A stretch of 30,288 nt of DNA. Origin: JBNLBS01 sp050303415 (lineage in GTDB: Bacteria; Pseudomonadota; Gammaproteobacteria; Methylococcales; Methylomonadaceae). The first letter of the stretch is position 1. Each line of letters begins with the position of its first letter. The stretch lies in contig JBNLBS010000026.1 of NCBI GenBank assembly GCA_050303415.1, positions 1 through 30,288 of the forward strand, in the 5' to 3' direction. Shown here in pieces: positions 14,719 through 21,208 of this stretch. The notes under the pieces were generated by a model. That model did no database searches. It was not told where the DNA came from and saw nothing but the letters and a program-made list of their open reading frames with translations. Made by a program: the position numbers and the translations under genes.

Positions 14719-16425
14719 TCAGCTCTCATTTAACTGATTTTGCATTATTTCAACCATCTGTTTGCGCATTTGAAATTTCTGCAGTTTGCCGGTGACAGTC
14801 ATTGGGAATTCATCGACAAAGCGGATATATTTTGGAATTTTGAAATGGCTCAGTTTGCCCCGGCAAAATTCCCGGATTTCCTCTTCGGTACACTGTTCAC
14901 CTGCATGTAATTGTATCCAGGCAGCCAGTTCCTCCCCGTAATAATCATCCGGTACGCCGAATACCGCCACTTCGGCAATTTTGGGCTGGGTAAACAGAAA
15001 GTCTTCTATTTCTCTGGGATAGATATTCTCCCCCCCGCGGATAATCATATCTTTCAAGCGTCCGGTAATGCTGACGTAACCCGCTTCATCCATGACCCCA
15101 AGATCACCGGAATGCAACCAGCCCTTTTTATCAATGGTTTTGGCTGTGGCTTCGGGGTTGGCATAATAGCCCTGCATAATATGATAACCGCGAAAACAGA
15201 TTTCGCCGGTTTGGCCGATAGCGACTGTTTTTCCGGTTTCGGTATCGATTATTTTGACTTCCTGATGCGGTAAATTATGACCGACAGTTTGCGTGCGTCG
15301 CTCCAGACTGTCTTCCCGTGTGGTTAAGTGGGTTAACGGTGAAGCCTCGGTTTCGCCGTAGCCGATCAGAATTTCACGGCAATGCAATTCGCTCATAACC
15401 CGTTGCATTAATTCCGGCGGGCAGGGGGCACCGGCCATTATTCCGGTACGCAGTGAGTCCAGTTTATACCGGTTAAAGTTTTCATGTTCCAGTTCGGCAA
15501 TAAACATGGTCGGCACACCATGTAAGGCGGTGCAGCTTTGTTGCTCCACCGCGCTTAATACCGCTTCGGCATCAAAATGTTCGCAGGCGATGACAGCACA
15601 GGCGCCAACGGAAAAACACAGCAGGTTAGCCAGTACCATGCCGAAGCAGTGATAAAAAGGAACCGGAATGCATAATCTGTCCTGCTCGGTAAAATGCATG
15701 GCCAGGGCAGCAAACCAGGCATTATTGAGAATATTGTGGTGGCTTAGTACCACGGCTTTAGGAAAGCCGGTGGTGCCGGACGTGTACTGGATATTGATGG
15801 CATCATCGGTATCCAGCGTTTCAGTAATTTGGTTCAGTTCGGCTGGAGACGTTTGCTCTGCCGCCAGGATCAGTTCCTGCCAGGCGGTAAAACCGGCATA
15901 AGGAAGTGTGGTTTGTTCGGGCTTGGCAGGGTCGAACACAATTACTCTGCTAAGATCCGGTAAGGTGTCGGCATTGAGTATTTTCTTCTGACTCTGCTGC
16001 AGTTCAGGAATTAAACCCGCTAACATGTCCAGATAGTGACTGTTTTTAAACGCCGGAATTGTGACCAGGCATTGAACCTGGGATTGCTTTAACGCGTATT
16101 CCAGCTCCTGGATTCGATATGCCGGATTAATATTGACTAAAACGGCGCCAATTCTGGCCGTAGCCATTTGCAGCAAAACCCACTGTATGTTGTTGGTAGA
16201 CCAGATGCCGATTCGATTACCTTTGCCGAAACCTAAGCTGAGCAGGCCTCTGGCTACCATATCGACCTGTTCGGCGAACTGGGTATAAGAGAGTTGCCGG
16301 CGCTGGGGTATACCGACGACGGCAGGGCGGTCCGGAAAGCGCCGGACAATATCGGCAAAGTGTTCCGGAATGGTTAAGCCTAACAGCGGTACATCACCGC
16401 CTCGATGATAATAGCTTTTATTCAT
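14719..16425 (-). CDS. Acyl-CoA synthetase (AMP-binding, fatty-acid--CoA ligase type)
   Basis: The protein has 568 residues, full length for the ANL adenylating superfamily. It activates a carboxylic acid with ATP to an acyl-adenylate and transfers it to CoA. Motifs in order: P-loop YTSGTTGFPK (214-223), GVPTMF (303-308), GYGETEAS (355-362), HSGDLG (438-443), the hinge and A8 region GRLKDMIIRGGENIYP (455-470) and the catalytic Lys in TGKLQK (Lys547). The GYGETEASP form and overall length fit medium/long-chain fatty acyl-CoA synthetases, but chain length cannot be deduced. It is soluble or peripherally membrane-bound and has no signal peptide. It is a single minus-strand gene; the gap upstream (16426-16881) shows no partner. 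Confidence 0.9.
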   Translation of the reverse strand: MNKSYYHRGGDVPLLGLTIPEHFADIVRRFPDRPAVVGIPQRRQLSYTQFAEQVDMVARGLLSLGFGKGNRIGIWSTNNIQWVLLQMATARIGAVLVNINPAYRIQELEYALKQSQVQCLVTIPAFKNSHYLDMLAGLIPELQQSQKKILNADTLPDLSRVIVFDPAKPEQTTLPYAGFTAWQELILAAEQTSPAELNQITETLDTDDAINIQYTSGTTGFPKAVVLSHHNILNNAWFAALAMHFTEQDRLCIPVPFYHCFGMVLANLLCFSVGACAVIACEHFDAEAVLSAVEQQSCTALHGVPTMFIAELEHENFNRYKLDSLRTGIMAGAPCPPELMQRVMSELHCREILIGYGETEASPLTHLTTREDSLERRTQTVGHNLPHQEVKIIDTETGKTVAIGQTGEICFRGYHIMQGYYANPEATAKTIDKKGWLHSGDLGVMDEAGYVSITGRLKDMIIRGGENIYPREIEDFLFTQPKIAEVAVFGVPDDYYGEELAAWIQLHAGEQCTEEEIREFCRGKLSHFKIPKYIRFVDEFPMTVTGKLQKFQMRKQMVEIMQNQLNES

Positions 16426-16899
16426 TATGCTAAAACCCCGGTTGATTAATTGTCCGCAGCCAGTCTACTCGAAGGGTATAGATGCTTACTCCGGATCGAA
16501 TAATCTCACACCTGCTGAGGTGCTTTATGACCGTCGGCAATTAATACTGGATCAACGTGTTGTGGTTAAACATAACACATGGGCTATAAAACGAAAATTA
16601 ATTATTACCAGCCAATAATACAAAAAGGCTGAAGAACTATATGTTTTGAAATTTAAAAAACGATCTGTCCAATCTGTTTGTAACGTCATGGAATTAAACC
16701 GTAGATATTGATAGCGGCGCAATACATTTCATATCTGTTGGTCCTGATTGGTTGTTTTATTTCAGTCTTCTTAATGGTAAAGTGAATGACACTAGCTGTA
16801 GAATTTTTACTGGGTTATTGTGATGTTTCTAGTTGCTATAGTGCTCATGCACATGCAATTTAGATGCAGTTTTTATAAAAATTGAATTTAGGTTTTGCT
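16426..16899. other. Intergenic region without a recognised gene
   Basis: Divergent gap between the acyl-CoA synthetase and the lipoprotein cluster. It must hold promoters for both directions, but I see no strong match. A 63-codon open frame at its start has no protein-like features or ribosome-binding site. Confidence 0.5.
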
Positions 16900-17301
16900 A
16901 TGCGAATGAAGACTTTATTATTTATCTTATCGATTGTCATGATACTGCCATCTTGTATGAAGCATCCGGTTGAAGATACTGGCGGTGCGACAACTAATTT
17001 GACGGTAGGAAAGGTACAGGGAGAAATAAAAGTAGGAATGCCGGCTTCAGATGTTGCGGCTGTATTAGGTTCGCCGAATATTGTTACAACGGATGAAAAA
17101 CGTAGAGAAGTCTGGATTTACGATAAAGTGTCCAGTAACAGTGTTGATACACAAAATTCTGCTTTTGGAACCTTAATTATACTTGGCGCCAAAACCGGTC
17201 AAAGGCAATCAACTTCCAGTCAAAAAACTCTAACCGTTATTATCAAGTTTGATGAAAATAAACTGGTTCGGGACTTTGCCTATAACTATACCCAATTTTA
17301 A
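16900..17301 (+). CDS. BamE/SmpA-like (OmlA family) lipoprotein
   Basis: Start chosen at ATG 16900 (MRMKTLLFILSIVMILPSC), 8 bases after a TTTAGGT-type site, rather than the in-frame TTG at 16882. The lipobox is LPSC with Cys19; Met follows, which predicts the outer membrane. The mature protein shows the SmpA/OmlA pattern: GKVQGEIKVGMPASDVAAVLGSPNIVTTD, then KRREVWIYDKVSS, a polar Ser/Gln-rich insertion, and LTVIIKFDENKLVRDFAY. This fold is shared by BamE and related envelope lipoproteins. As it is longer and sits with other lipoproteins instead of the usual BamE context, it is probably a paralogue and not BamE itself. It is the first gene of a four-gene lipoprotein cluster. Confidence 0.8.
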   Translation: MRMKTLLFILSIVMILPSCMKHPVEDTGGATTNLTVGKVQGEIKVGMPASDVAAVLGSPNIVTTDEKRREVWIYDKVSSNSVDTQNSAFGTLIILGAKTGQRQSTSSQKTLTVIIKFDENKLVRDFAYNYTQF

Positions 17302-17330
17302 AAAAAATAATTAACAGAATTGGTGGTCGG

Positions 17331-17900
17331 GTGAAGTTCATTTATTCAATATTTTTGCTTGTGTCTTTAGCATCATGCACGTCAATGCCCAAGCCGGAGT
17401 CTTTTTTTCAGCTTTCGCCTCAAAGTCTTAAATATAAGGCTTTGCAGACAAGAGTTGTTGAAACCTCAGAGCAGCACGAACTGTTTTCTGCATCGGCGGC
17501 TGTATTACAGGATTTAGGCTTCCAGATTGAAGAAAGTGATACCGAAGCGGGTATGCTCAGGGCTGTTAAAGAAAGAAGTGCGCGTGAATATAGTCAGGAA
17601 ATCGCTAGAGTTTTCATTTTTTTACTCGGTCTTTTTGGCCAAAGCGCAGTCATCATTCCGGTTGATTTGCATCAGCAAATTGCAGCAACACTGGTGATGT
17701 TCCCTGTTGAAAACAGTAACACGCGATTTAATGTACGGATCGAGTTTCATCGCACAATCTGGAAGAGCGATGGCCAGAGCGGTAATCAGGTTATTCCTCC
17801 TGGGGCTCAAACAATGGAAATGATTTATGAATCCGGGATTTATCAACAATTTTTTGCAAAACTTTCCAAGTCCGTCTTTTTGGAAATACATCAGATTTAA
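17331..17900 (+). CDS. Lipoprotein, paralogue 1 of a tandem trio
   Basis: The protein has 189 residues from a GTG start at 17331. The signal is MKFIYSIFLLVSLASC, lipobox LASC with Cys16, followed by Thr (outer-membrane sorting). The family segment is LQTRVVETSEQHELFSASAAVLQDLGFQI (about 38-67) and continues into GMLRAVKE; the same pattern recurs in the next two genes. This copy has an additional hydrophobic segment, about 89-110 (ARVFIFLLGLFGQSAVIIPVD), not seen in the other two, which may insert in a membrane. It lies 29 bases after the SmpA-like gene and 13 bases before the next lipoprotein start. Function unknown; most divergent of the three. Confidence 0.75.
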   Translation: MKFIYSIFLLVSLASCTSMPKPESFFQLSPQSLKYKALQTRVVETSEQHELFSASAAVLQDLGFQIEESDTEAGMLRAVKERSAREYSQEIARVFIFLLGLFGQSAVIIPVDLHQQIAATLVMFPVENSNTRFNVRIEFHRTIWKSDGQSGNQVIPPGAQTMEMIYESGIYQQFFAKLSKSVFLEIHQI

Positions 17901-17913
17901 GGGGATCAATACT

Positions 17914-18336
17914 GTGAAACATGGACTTATAATCTTGTCTTGTTTTTTTCTTTTGCAAGCTTGTAGCACCGGTTCAAGCAAACCGCCCGAGGATTTGTTG
18001 TCGCTTACTGAAGCACAAATGAAGATCAGAAGTTTTCAAACGCGTGCTTTTGATGTTTCTGATCAGCGTAAAATGTTACAGGCGGTCGTTTCAACGCTAA
18101 TGGACCTGGGTTTTATAGTAGAGCGTGTCAATGCGCCGTTAGGCGTGGTTACCGCCGCCAAGTTTGCCGGAAACGGTCATGAAGGGTTCGTGGAAGTAAC
18201 AGTAACGATCAAGCCAAAAGGTGAGTCTCAAATGGAAATCAGGGCCAACGCATTATTCAATAGACAACCGGTTGAAGACCCAAAAGTTTACCAAAACTTT
18301 TTTACCACATTGCAGAAAGCTATCTTTTCTTCTTAA
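17914..18336 (+). CDS. Lipoprotein, paralogue 2 of a tandem trio
   Basis: Start chosen at GTG 17914, which has AAGGGG 9 bases upstream and begins a clear lipoprotein signal (MKHGLIILSCFFLLQAC, Cys17, then Ser). The longer in-frame ATG at 17827 lies within the preceding gene and would bury the signal. The mature part is short (about 124 residues): linker SSKPPEDLLSL, then the family core SFQTRAFDVSDQRKMLQAVVSTLMDLGFIVERVN with LGVVTAAK, then a beta-rich end with VTVTIKPKGE and VYQNFFTTLQKAIF. Domains of this length and pattern (strand, long helix, strands, C-terminal helix) suggest a compact alpha/beta fold. It is co-directional with, and 45 bases before, paralogue 3. Function unknown. Confidence 0.78.
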   Translation: MKHGLIILSCFFLLQACSTGSSKPPEDLLSLTEAQMKIRSFQTRAFDVSDQRKMLQAVVSTLMDLGFIVERVNAPLGVVTAAKFAGNGHEGFVEVTVTIKPKGESQMEIRANALFNRQPVEDPKVYQNFFTTLQKAIFSS

Positions 18337-18381
18337 CAAATAGGATGTTATTTGAAAGACGAGTAATAAAGGGAGAAGAGA

Positions 18382-18939
18382 ATGTATAAGAATCCGTTTT
18401 TACGCTATTTGATGATAGTTATTTGTAGTGTAATGTTGCCTGCCTGTTCGTTGCAATTAGGGGCTGCGATTCAATGGGATTCAAAAGATCAAATTTTGAT
18501 GTCTGAAAAAAGCCAGGTCAGAATGCGATCCCTTCAAACCAGAGTTTATGACACAACGGATAAAAATAAAATTCTTCAGGTAGTCGTTGCGACTTTGCAG
18601 GATCTCTTTTTTGATTTGGATGTCATGGATGAAAACTTAGGCGTTGTTTCTGGAAAAAAACTTTATCATGACGGCGGCAGTTGGGAAGATCAACCAACCT
18701 ATTATAATTATCGAACAGATAATCTGGTTATTTTCTCAACCAATTACCGTACCTATGGACCTTTTCATTATCGGAATAATCTTATACGAATCTCAGTGAC
18801 AATTCGACCTAAAGGAGAAACCCAATCCCTGGTGCGTGCCAGCATACAGCATAATATTCGGGCAGTTGAAGATGCTGAAGTGTATCAGCATTTCTTTAAA
18901 TTGTTGGAGCAATCAAAACTCTTATCATCAGAATTATAA
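18382..18939 (+). CDS. Lipoprotein, paralogue 3 of a tandem trio
   Basis: The protein has 185 residues. A GGGAGAAG site stands before the ATG. The signal MYKNPFLRYLMIVICSVMLPAC gives Cys22 followed by Ser. The core SLQTRVYDTTDKNKILQVVVATLQDLFFDLDVMD with LGVVSGKK is nearly superimposable on paralogue 2, as is the end (VTIRPKGETQSLVRASI ... VYQHFFKLLEQ). A Tyr/Trp/Asn-rich insertion (about 97-130, GGSWEDQPTYYNYRTDN onwards) is specific to this copy. It is the last gene of the apparent operon 16900-18939. The shared core with different inserts suggests subunits of one envelope assembly or diversified binding proteins. Confidence 0.78.
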   Translation: MYKNPFLRYLMIVICSVMLPACSLQLGAAIQWDSKDQILMSEKSQVRMRSLQTRVYDTTDKNKILQVVVATLQDLFFDLDVMDENLGVVSGKKLYHDGGSWEDQPTYYNYRTDNLVIFSTNYRTYGPFHYRNNLIRISVTIRPKGETQSLVRASIQHNIRAVEDAEVYQHFFKLLEQSKLLSSEL

Positions 18940-19425
18940 ACCGATAGACGTGTTGTTAAAGATAAGATAGGTCGGCAATGTAAACGGCAGGTTGGCCAGA
19001 ACGAAATCTTGAATAATGCACAATGCAAGACGTACCGCTTAATGTTAGCAAGGCGATGTTAGCGTTTCTTTACCGCCCATCTTAATTTCCTGTTGCTGGA
19101 AATCAGTAAAACTATATTTCATTGTCTGGCGGCACCGACCGGTTGCCTTCTCAAATTCAAAGTAAGTATTCATTAATTTCTATCGTAGAAACGAAATGCT
19201 GAGTTCTCTTATTAAAGGCAATGGATTAAATTGTTCGGCAAAAAATCTTTTCTCCGAAATTTTTTATCGAATTGCAAGCCTCAATAAGCTTGTTTTACTC
19301 ATGTATTTATCGGTAAATTAATTGATTATGTTTAATCTAAGTTATACGTTCACGGTCATAAGGTTTGTGAGATAGAATGAGCTGTTTTAAGTTAATTTGC
19401 TGAGAAAATTGAATTGAGCGCATAT
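18940..19425. other. Intergenic region without a recognised gene
   Basis: About 486 bases with stop codons in all frames at short intervals. I see no clear hairpin terminator, RNA gene or repeat. ATGTTAGC occurs twice close together around 19042-19061 but without wider similarity. Confidence 0.5.
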
Positions 19426-20001
19426 ATGATAAAAAAACTGTTAATTATAGCGATAGTAACGTTGCTGACGGCTTGTAGTTCGCAGCCGACTCAACCAGTT
19501 CAGAGCGCTAAACCAGAGCCGGTAGCTGAAGACGATAGTTTTTCAACAGCCGACAAAATCGATCCGGCAAAAATGACTAAAATAAAACAGGGAAAAACCC
19601 TTCAGCTGGTGCGAATTATGGAAGGCGGGGCCTGTAAAAACGACAGGCAGGGTGTGGTCGGGATGTTTCTATTGTATGCCTACCCTGAAGATATAGAACG
19701 CATCAAAAAAACCAGCAGCGCTCAGGTTTTTGCTGAATTTGAACAACAAATTACCGACTTTTCCATGCATGCGGTGCAACAGGCTGTCAACGACACTGAT
19801 TTTCCGGATTATCTGTTTATTACAGACCAGATGGCGATAGAAAATGCATTAGCTTCTGTTTACTCAAATTTCAAGTCGGCGGTTGCCGATAAAATAGTTC
19901 AGTTCGAGAACGAGACAACGTTAACGATCGATGTGGATAGTTCGGTGAATTATTTACAATTATTGTTGCAAGGATGCGAGATTAAAACTGAACCGGAGTG
20001 A
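19426..20001 (+). CDS. Lipoprotein, hypothetical
   Basis: The start is ATG 19426 (MIKKLLIIAIVTLLTACSSQ); the in-frame TTG 12 bases earlier is less likely. Lipobox LTAC with Cys17, then Ser. A Pro/Ser/Gln-rich linker (about 19-45) leads to a helical domain (KIDPAKMTKIKQGKTLQLVRIMEGGACKNDRQG, FAEFEQQITDFSMHAVQQAV) ending in strands (TLTIDVDSSVNYLQLLLQGCEI). It has two further Cys in the mature part (in GACKND and QGCEI) that could form a disulfide. It is unrelated to the trio upstream and separated from it by about 490 bases, so probably a separate transcript. Family not recognised. Confidence 0.72.
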   Translation: MIKKLLIIAIVTLLTACSSQPTQPVQSAKPEPVAEDDSFSTADKIDPAKMTKIKQGKTLQLVRIMEGGACKNDRQGVVGMFLLYAYPEDIERIKKTSSAQVFAEFEQQITDFSMHAVQQAVNDTDFPDYLFITDQMAIENALASVYSNFKSAVADKIVQFENETTLTIDVDSSVNYLQLLLQGCEIKTEPE

Positions 20002-20101
20002 TAGCCAGGGTATAGTGCAAAAAGCTTATTCGCTAAAAAATTCAACCTGTAGATTGAGTTAAGTTTGTGAAACCTAAAATGCAATGATCTGGAGTTTTTT
20101 T

Positions 20102-20124
20102 GCTTATACCCTCAGGGTATAAGC
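20102..20124. repeat. 23-base near-perfect palindrome
   Basis: GCTTATACCCT and AGGGTATAAGC flank a single C. A T-run lies before it on the plus strand and none after, so it does not fit a terminator for the upstream lipoprotein; the symmetric form suits a dimeric-protein binding site or a cruciform/REP-like element. Confidence 0.5.
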
Positions 20125-20218
20125 AGTTAAGGCCTAATTCAACTGCGGGTTACAATGGATTTATTCCGGTTACAAAAATAACCCAAATAGTCAGTATTTT
20201 TTAAAGCCTAAACCGTAG

Positions 20219-20237
20219 AGACGCAATGCTTGCGTCT
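20219..20237. repeat. Hairpin AGACGCAA/TTGCGTCT
   Basis: Perfect 8-bp arms with a 3-base loop (TGC), extended outside by GTAG...AC. It resembles the small GAGACGC-type dispersed palindromes of many bacterial genomes; only this copy is seen here. Confidence 0.5.
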
Positions 20238-20333
20238 ACTAAACAGGTGCAATGGTTTTTTTGTTTTGGCATAAAACATTAACGCCGAATTTTTCAATCG
20301 TGTATTTGTTGAAAATATAAGAAAGATGTTCAA

Positions 20334-20374
20334 GTCTTGCAATACGACATTTCTTTAACTTATTTCTTTTTCAC
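20334..20374 (-). repeat. 41-bp dispersed repeat, copy 2 (inverted)
   Basis: Reverse complement of 1689-1729 with 3 mismatches in 41. It ends one base before the left REP copy of the RAYT unit, so the RAYT unit may have inserted next to or at the edge of this element. Confidence 0.75.
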
Positions 20375-20375
20375 A

Positions 20376-20417
20376 GCACAGTAGGTCCGATTAGCTTCGC
20401 GTAATCGGACGTATGTT
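20376..20417 (+). repeat. Left 42-bp REP element of the RAYT unit
   Basis: Contains the hairpin GTCCGATTA / TAATCGGAC (20385-20393 and 20402-20410) with an 8-base loop GCTTCGCG. The whole 42 bases are the inverted copy of 20985-21026 with 2 mismatches. Together the two form a BIME-like pair around the transposase gene. Confidence 0.88.
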
Positions 20418-20455
20418 TTATGCTAATATTCACGCTTTACGGTGGATTAAAAGTC

Positions 20456-20986
20456 ATGCCAAACTATAGACGCGTCTTTATTCCTGGTGGAACATATTTT
20501 TTTACGGTAAACCTTCTTCAACGGCATGATAACAATTTATTGATTCGAGAGATAAATTTACTACGCGATACAGTACAACAAGTGCGTTCACGTCACCCTT
20601 TTCAAATCGATGCATGGGTCGTATTACCAGATCATTTACACTGTGTTTGGACCTTACCACCCGATGACAGCAATTTTAGTCTGCGCTGGCGTTTAATTAA
20701 AAGTGGATTTTCTCGTTCCTTACCTAAAACGGAAAGGCGTTCGAAAATACGCAAAGCGGCAGGAGAAAGGGGCATATGGCAACGGCATTTTTGGGAGCAT
20801 GTCATCCGTGATGATTCTGATTATCAACGCCATATAGACTATGTTCATGTGAATCCCTTGAAGCATGGCTATGTAAAACGTGTTTCAGATTGGCCATATT
20901 CCACTTTTCATCAATATGTCAAACAGGGGATATATCCACTGAATTGGTGTGGCGATATCAAATGTTCAGTCGGTGGTGATGAATAA
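20456..20986 (+). CDS. REP-associated tyrosine transposase (RAYT, Y1_Tnp)
   Basis: Start chosen at ATG 20456 (MPNYRRVFIPGGTYFFTVNL, the common start of this RAYT subgroup); the upstream ATG at 20420 would add 12 unlike residues. It has 176 residues, apparently complete. The HUH motif is HLH in LPDHLHCVWTLP; the catalytic Tyr is in the helix DYQRHIDYVHVNPLKHGYV. The region WQRHFWEHVIRDD is also conserved. RAYTs cut and rejoin single-stranded REP hairpins and are thought to be domesticated IS200/IS605 relatives that spread REPs. Here the gene lies exactly between two inverted 42-bp REP copies, the right one overlapping the stop codon by two bases. It looks intact, unlike the copy at 115-635, and belongs to a different subgroup. 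Confidence 0.92.
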   Translation: MPNYRRVFIPGGTYFFTVNLLQRHDNNLLIREINLLRDTVQQVRSRHPFQIDAWVVLPDHLHCVWTLPPDDSNFSLRWRLIKSGFSRSLPKTERRSKIRKAAGERGIWQRHFWEHVIRDDSDYQRHIDYVHVNPLKHGYVKRVSDWPYSTFHQYVKQGIYPLNWCGDIKCSVGGDE

Positions 20987-21026
20987 CATGCGTCCGATTA
21001 CGCGAAGCTAATCGGACCTACCGTGC
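20985..21026 (-). repeat. Right 42-bp REP element of the RAYT unit
   Basis: Inverted copy of the left REP (40 of 42 identical) with the same TCCGATTA/TAATCGGA stem. It starts within the RAYT stop codon. Confidence 0.88.
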
Positions 21027-21123
21027 TAAATTCAAAAAAGAAGGGCTTGACGTTTCAATCAGGCCAAATATCAAAAAGCTATTTTCATAGCAACTCTCAT
21101 CTATCAGCATAATTAACGAGCTT

Positions 21124-21192
21124 GTCCAACAAACGGTTCAGATAGCGGCTTCGCGCTACGCGCGAATCACTATCTAACCTTATTCGTTAGAA
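21124..21192 (+). other. Integron-type attC recombination site
   Basis: A 69-base structure with all attC parts. The inverse core GTCCAAC (21124-21130) fits RYYYAAC. L'' GGTT-C-AGATAG (21135-21145) and L' CTATCTAACC (21170-21179) pair perfectly except for one unpaired C at 21139, the extrahelical base that sets strand polarity in attC. A central hairpin-forming loop (TTCGCG/CGCGAA) lies between them. The core GTTAGAA (21186-21192) matches GTTRRRY except its last base. The same TT-C-A arrangement occurs in the attC of aadA cassettes. No integrase gene is in the window. Confidence 0.65.
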
Positions 21193-21208
21193 CTTGATAC
21201 GTTAACTT

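Larger units (their letters stand above)
20002..20455. other. Repeat-rich intergenic region upstream of RAYT
   Basis: About 450 bases without a convincing gene. In order it holds an 11-bp-arm palindrome (20102-20124), an 8-bp hairpin (20219-20237), the second copy of the 41-bp dispersed repeat (20334-20374) and the left REP copy of the RAYT unit (20376-20417). Confidence 0.7.

Noticed and set aside
14911..15273. 120-codon plus-strand open frame inside the acyl-CoA synthetase gene
   Set aside because: Antisense to a strongly supported enzyme with all motifs; the composition is that of a shadow frame and it has no ribosome-binding site.
16427..16618. 63-codon frame right after the acyl-CoA synthetase start, divergent
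   Set aside because: No ribosome-binding site and no protein-like pattern; a TPAEVL segment recalls integrase-type transposases, but this is too little to call a remnant.
17622..17981. 119-codon minus-strand frame across the first two lipoproteins of the trio
   Set aside because: Antisense to two genes with clear lipoprotein signals and shared paralogous cores.
19042..19061. Two copies of ATGTTAGC, considered as core sites of further integron cassettes
   Set aside because: No inverse core, L'' or L' partners nearby, and no gene starts next to them.
20219..20410. Repeats and hairpins considered as a CRISPR array
   Set aside because: The repeats differ from each other, with no regular direct repeats or spacers and no cas gene.
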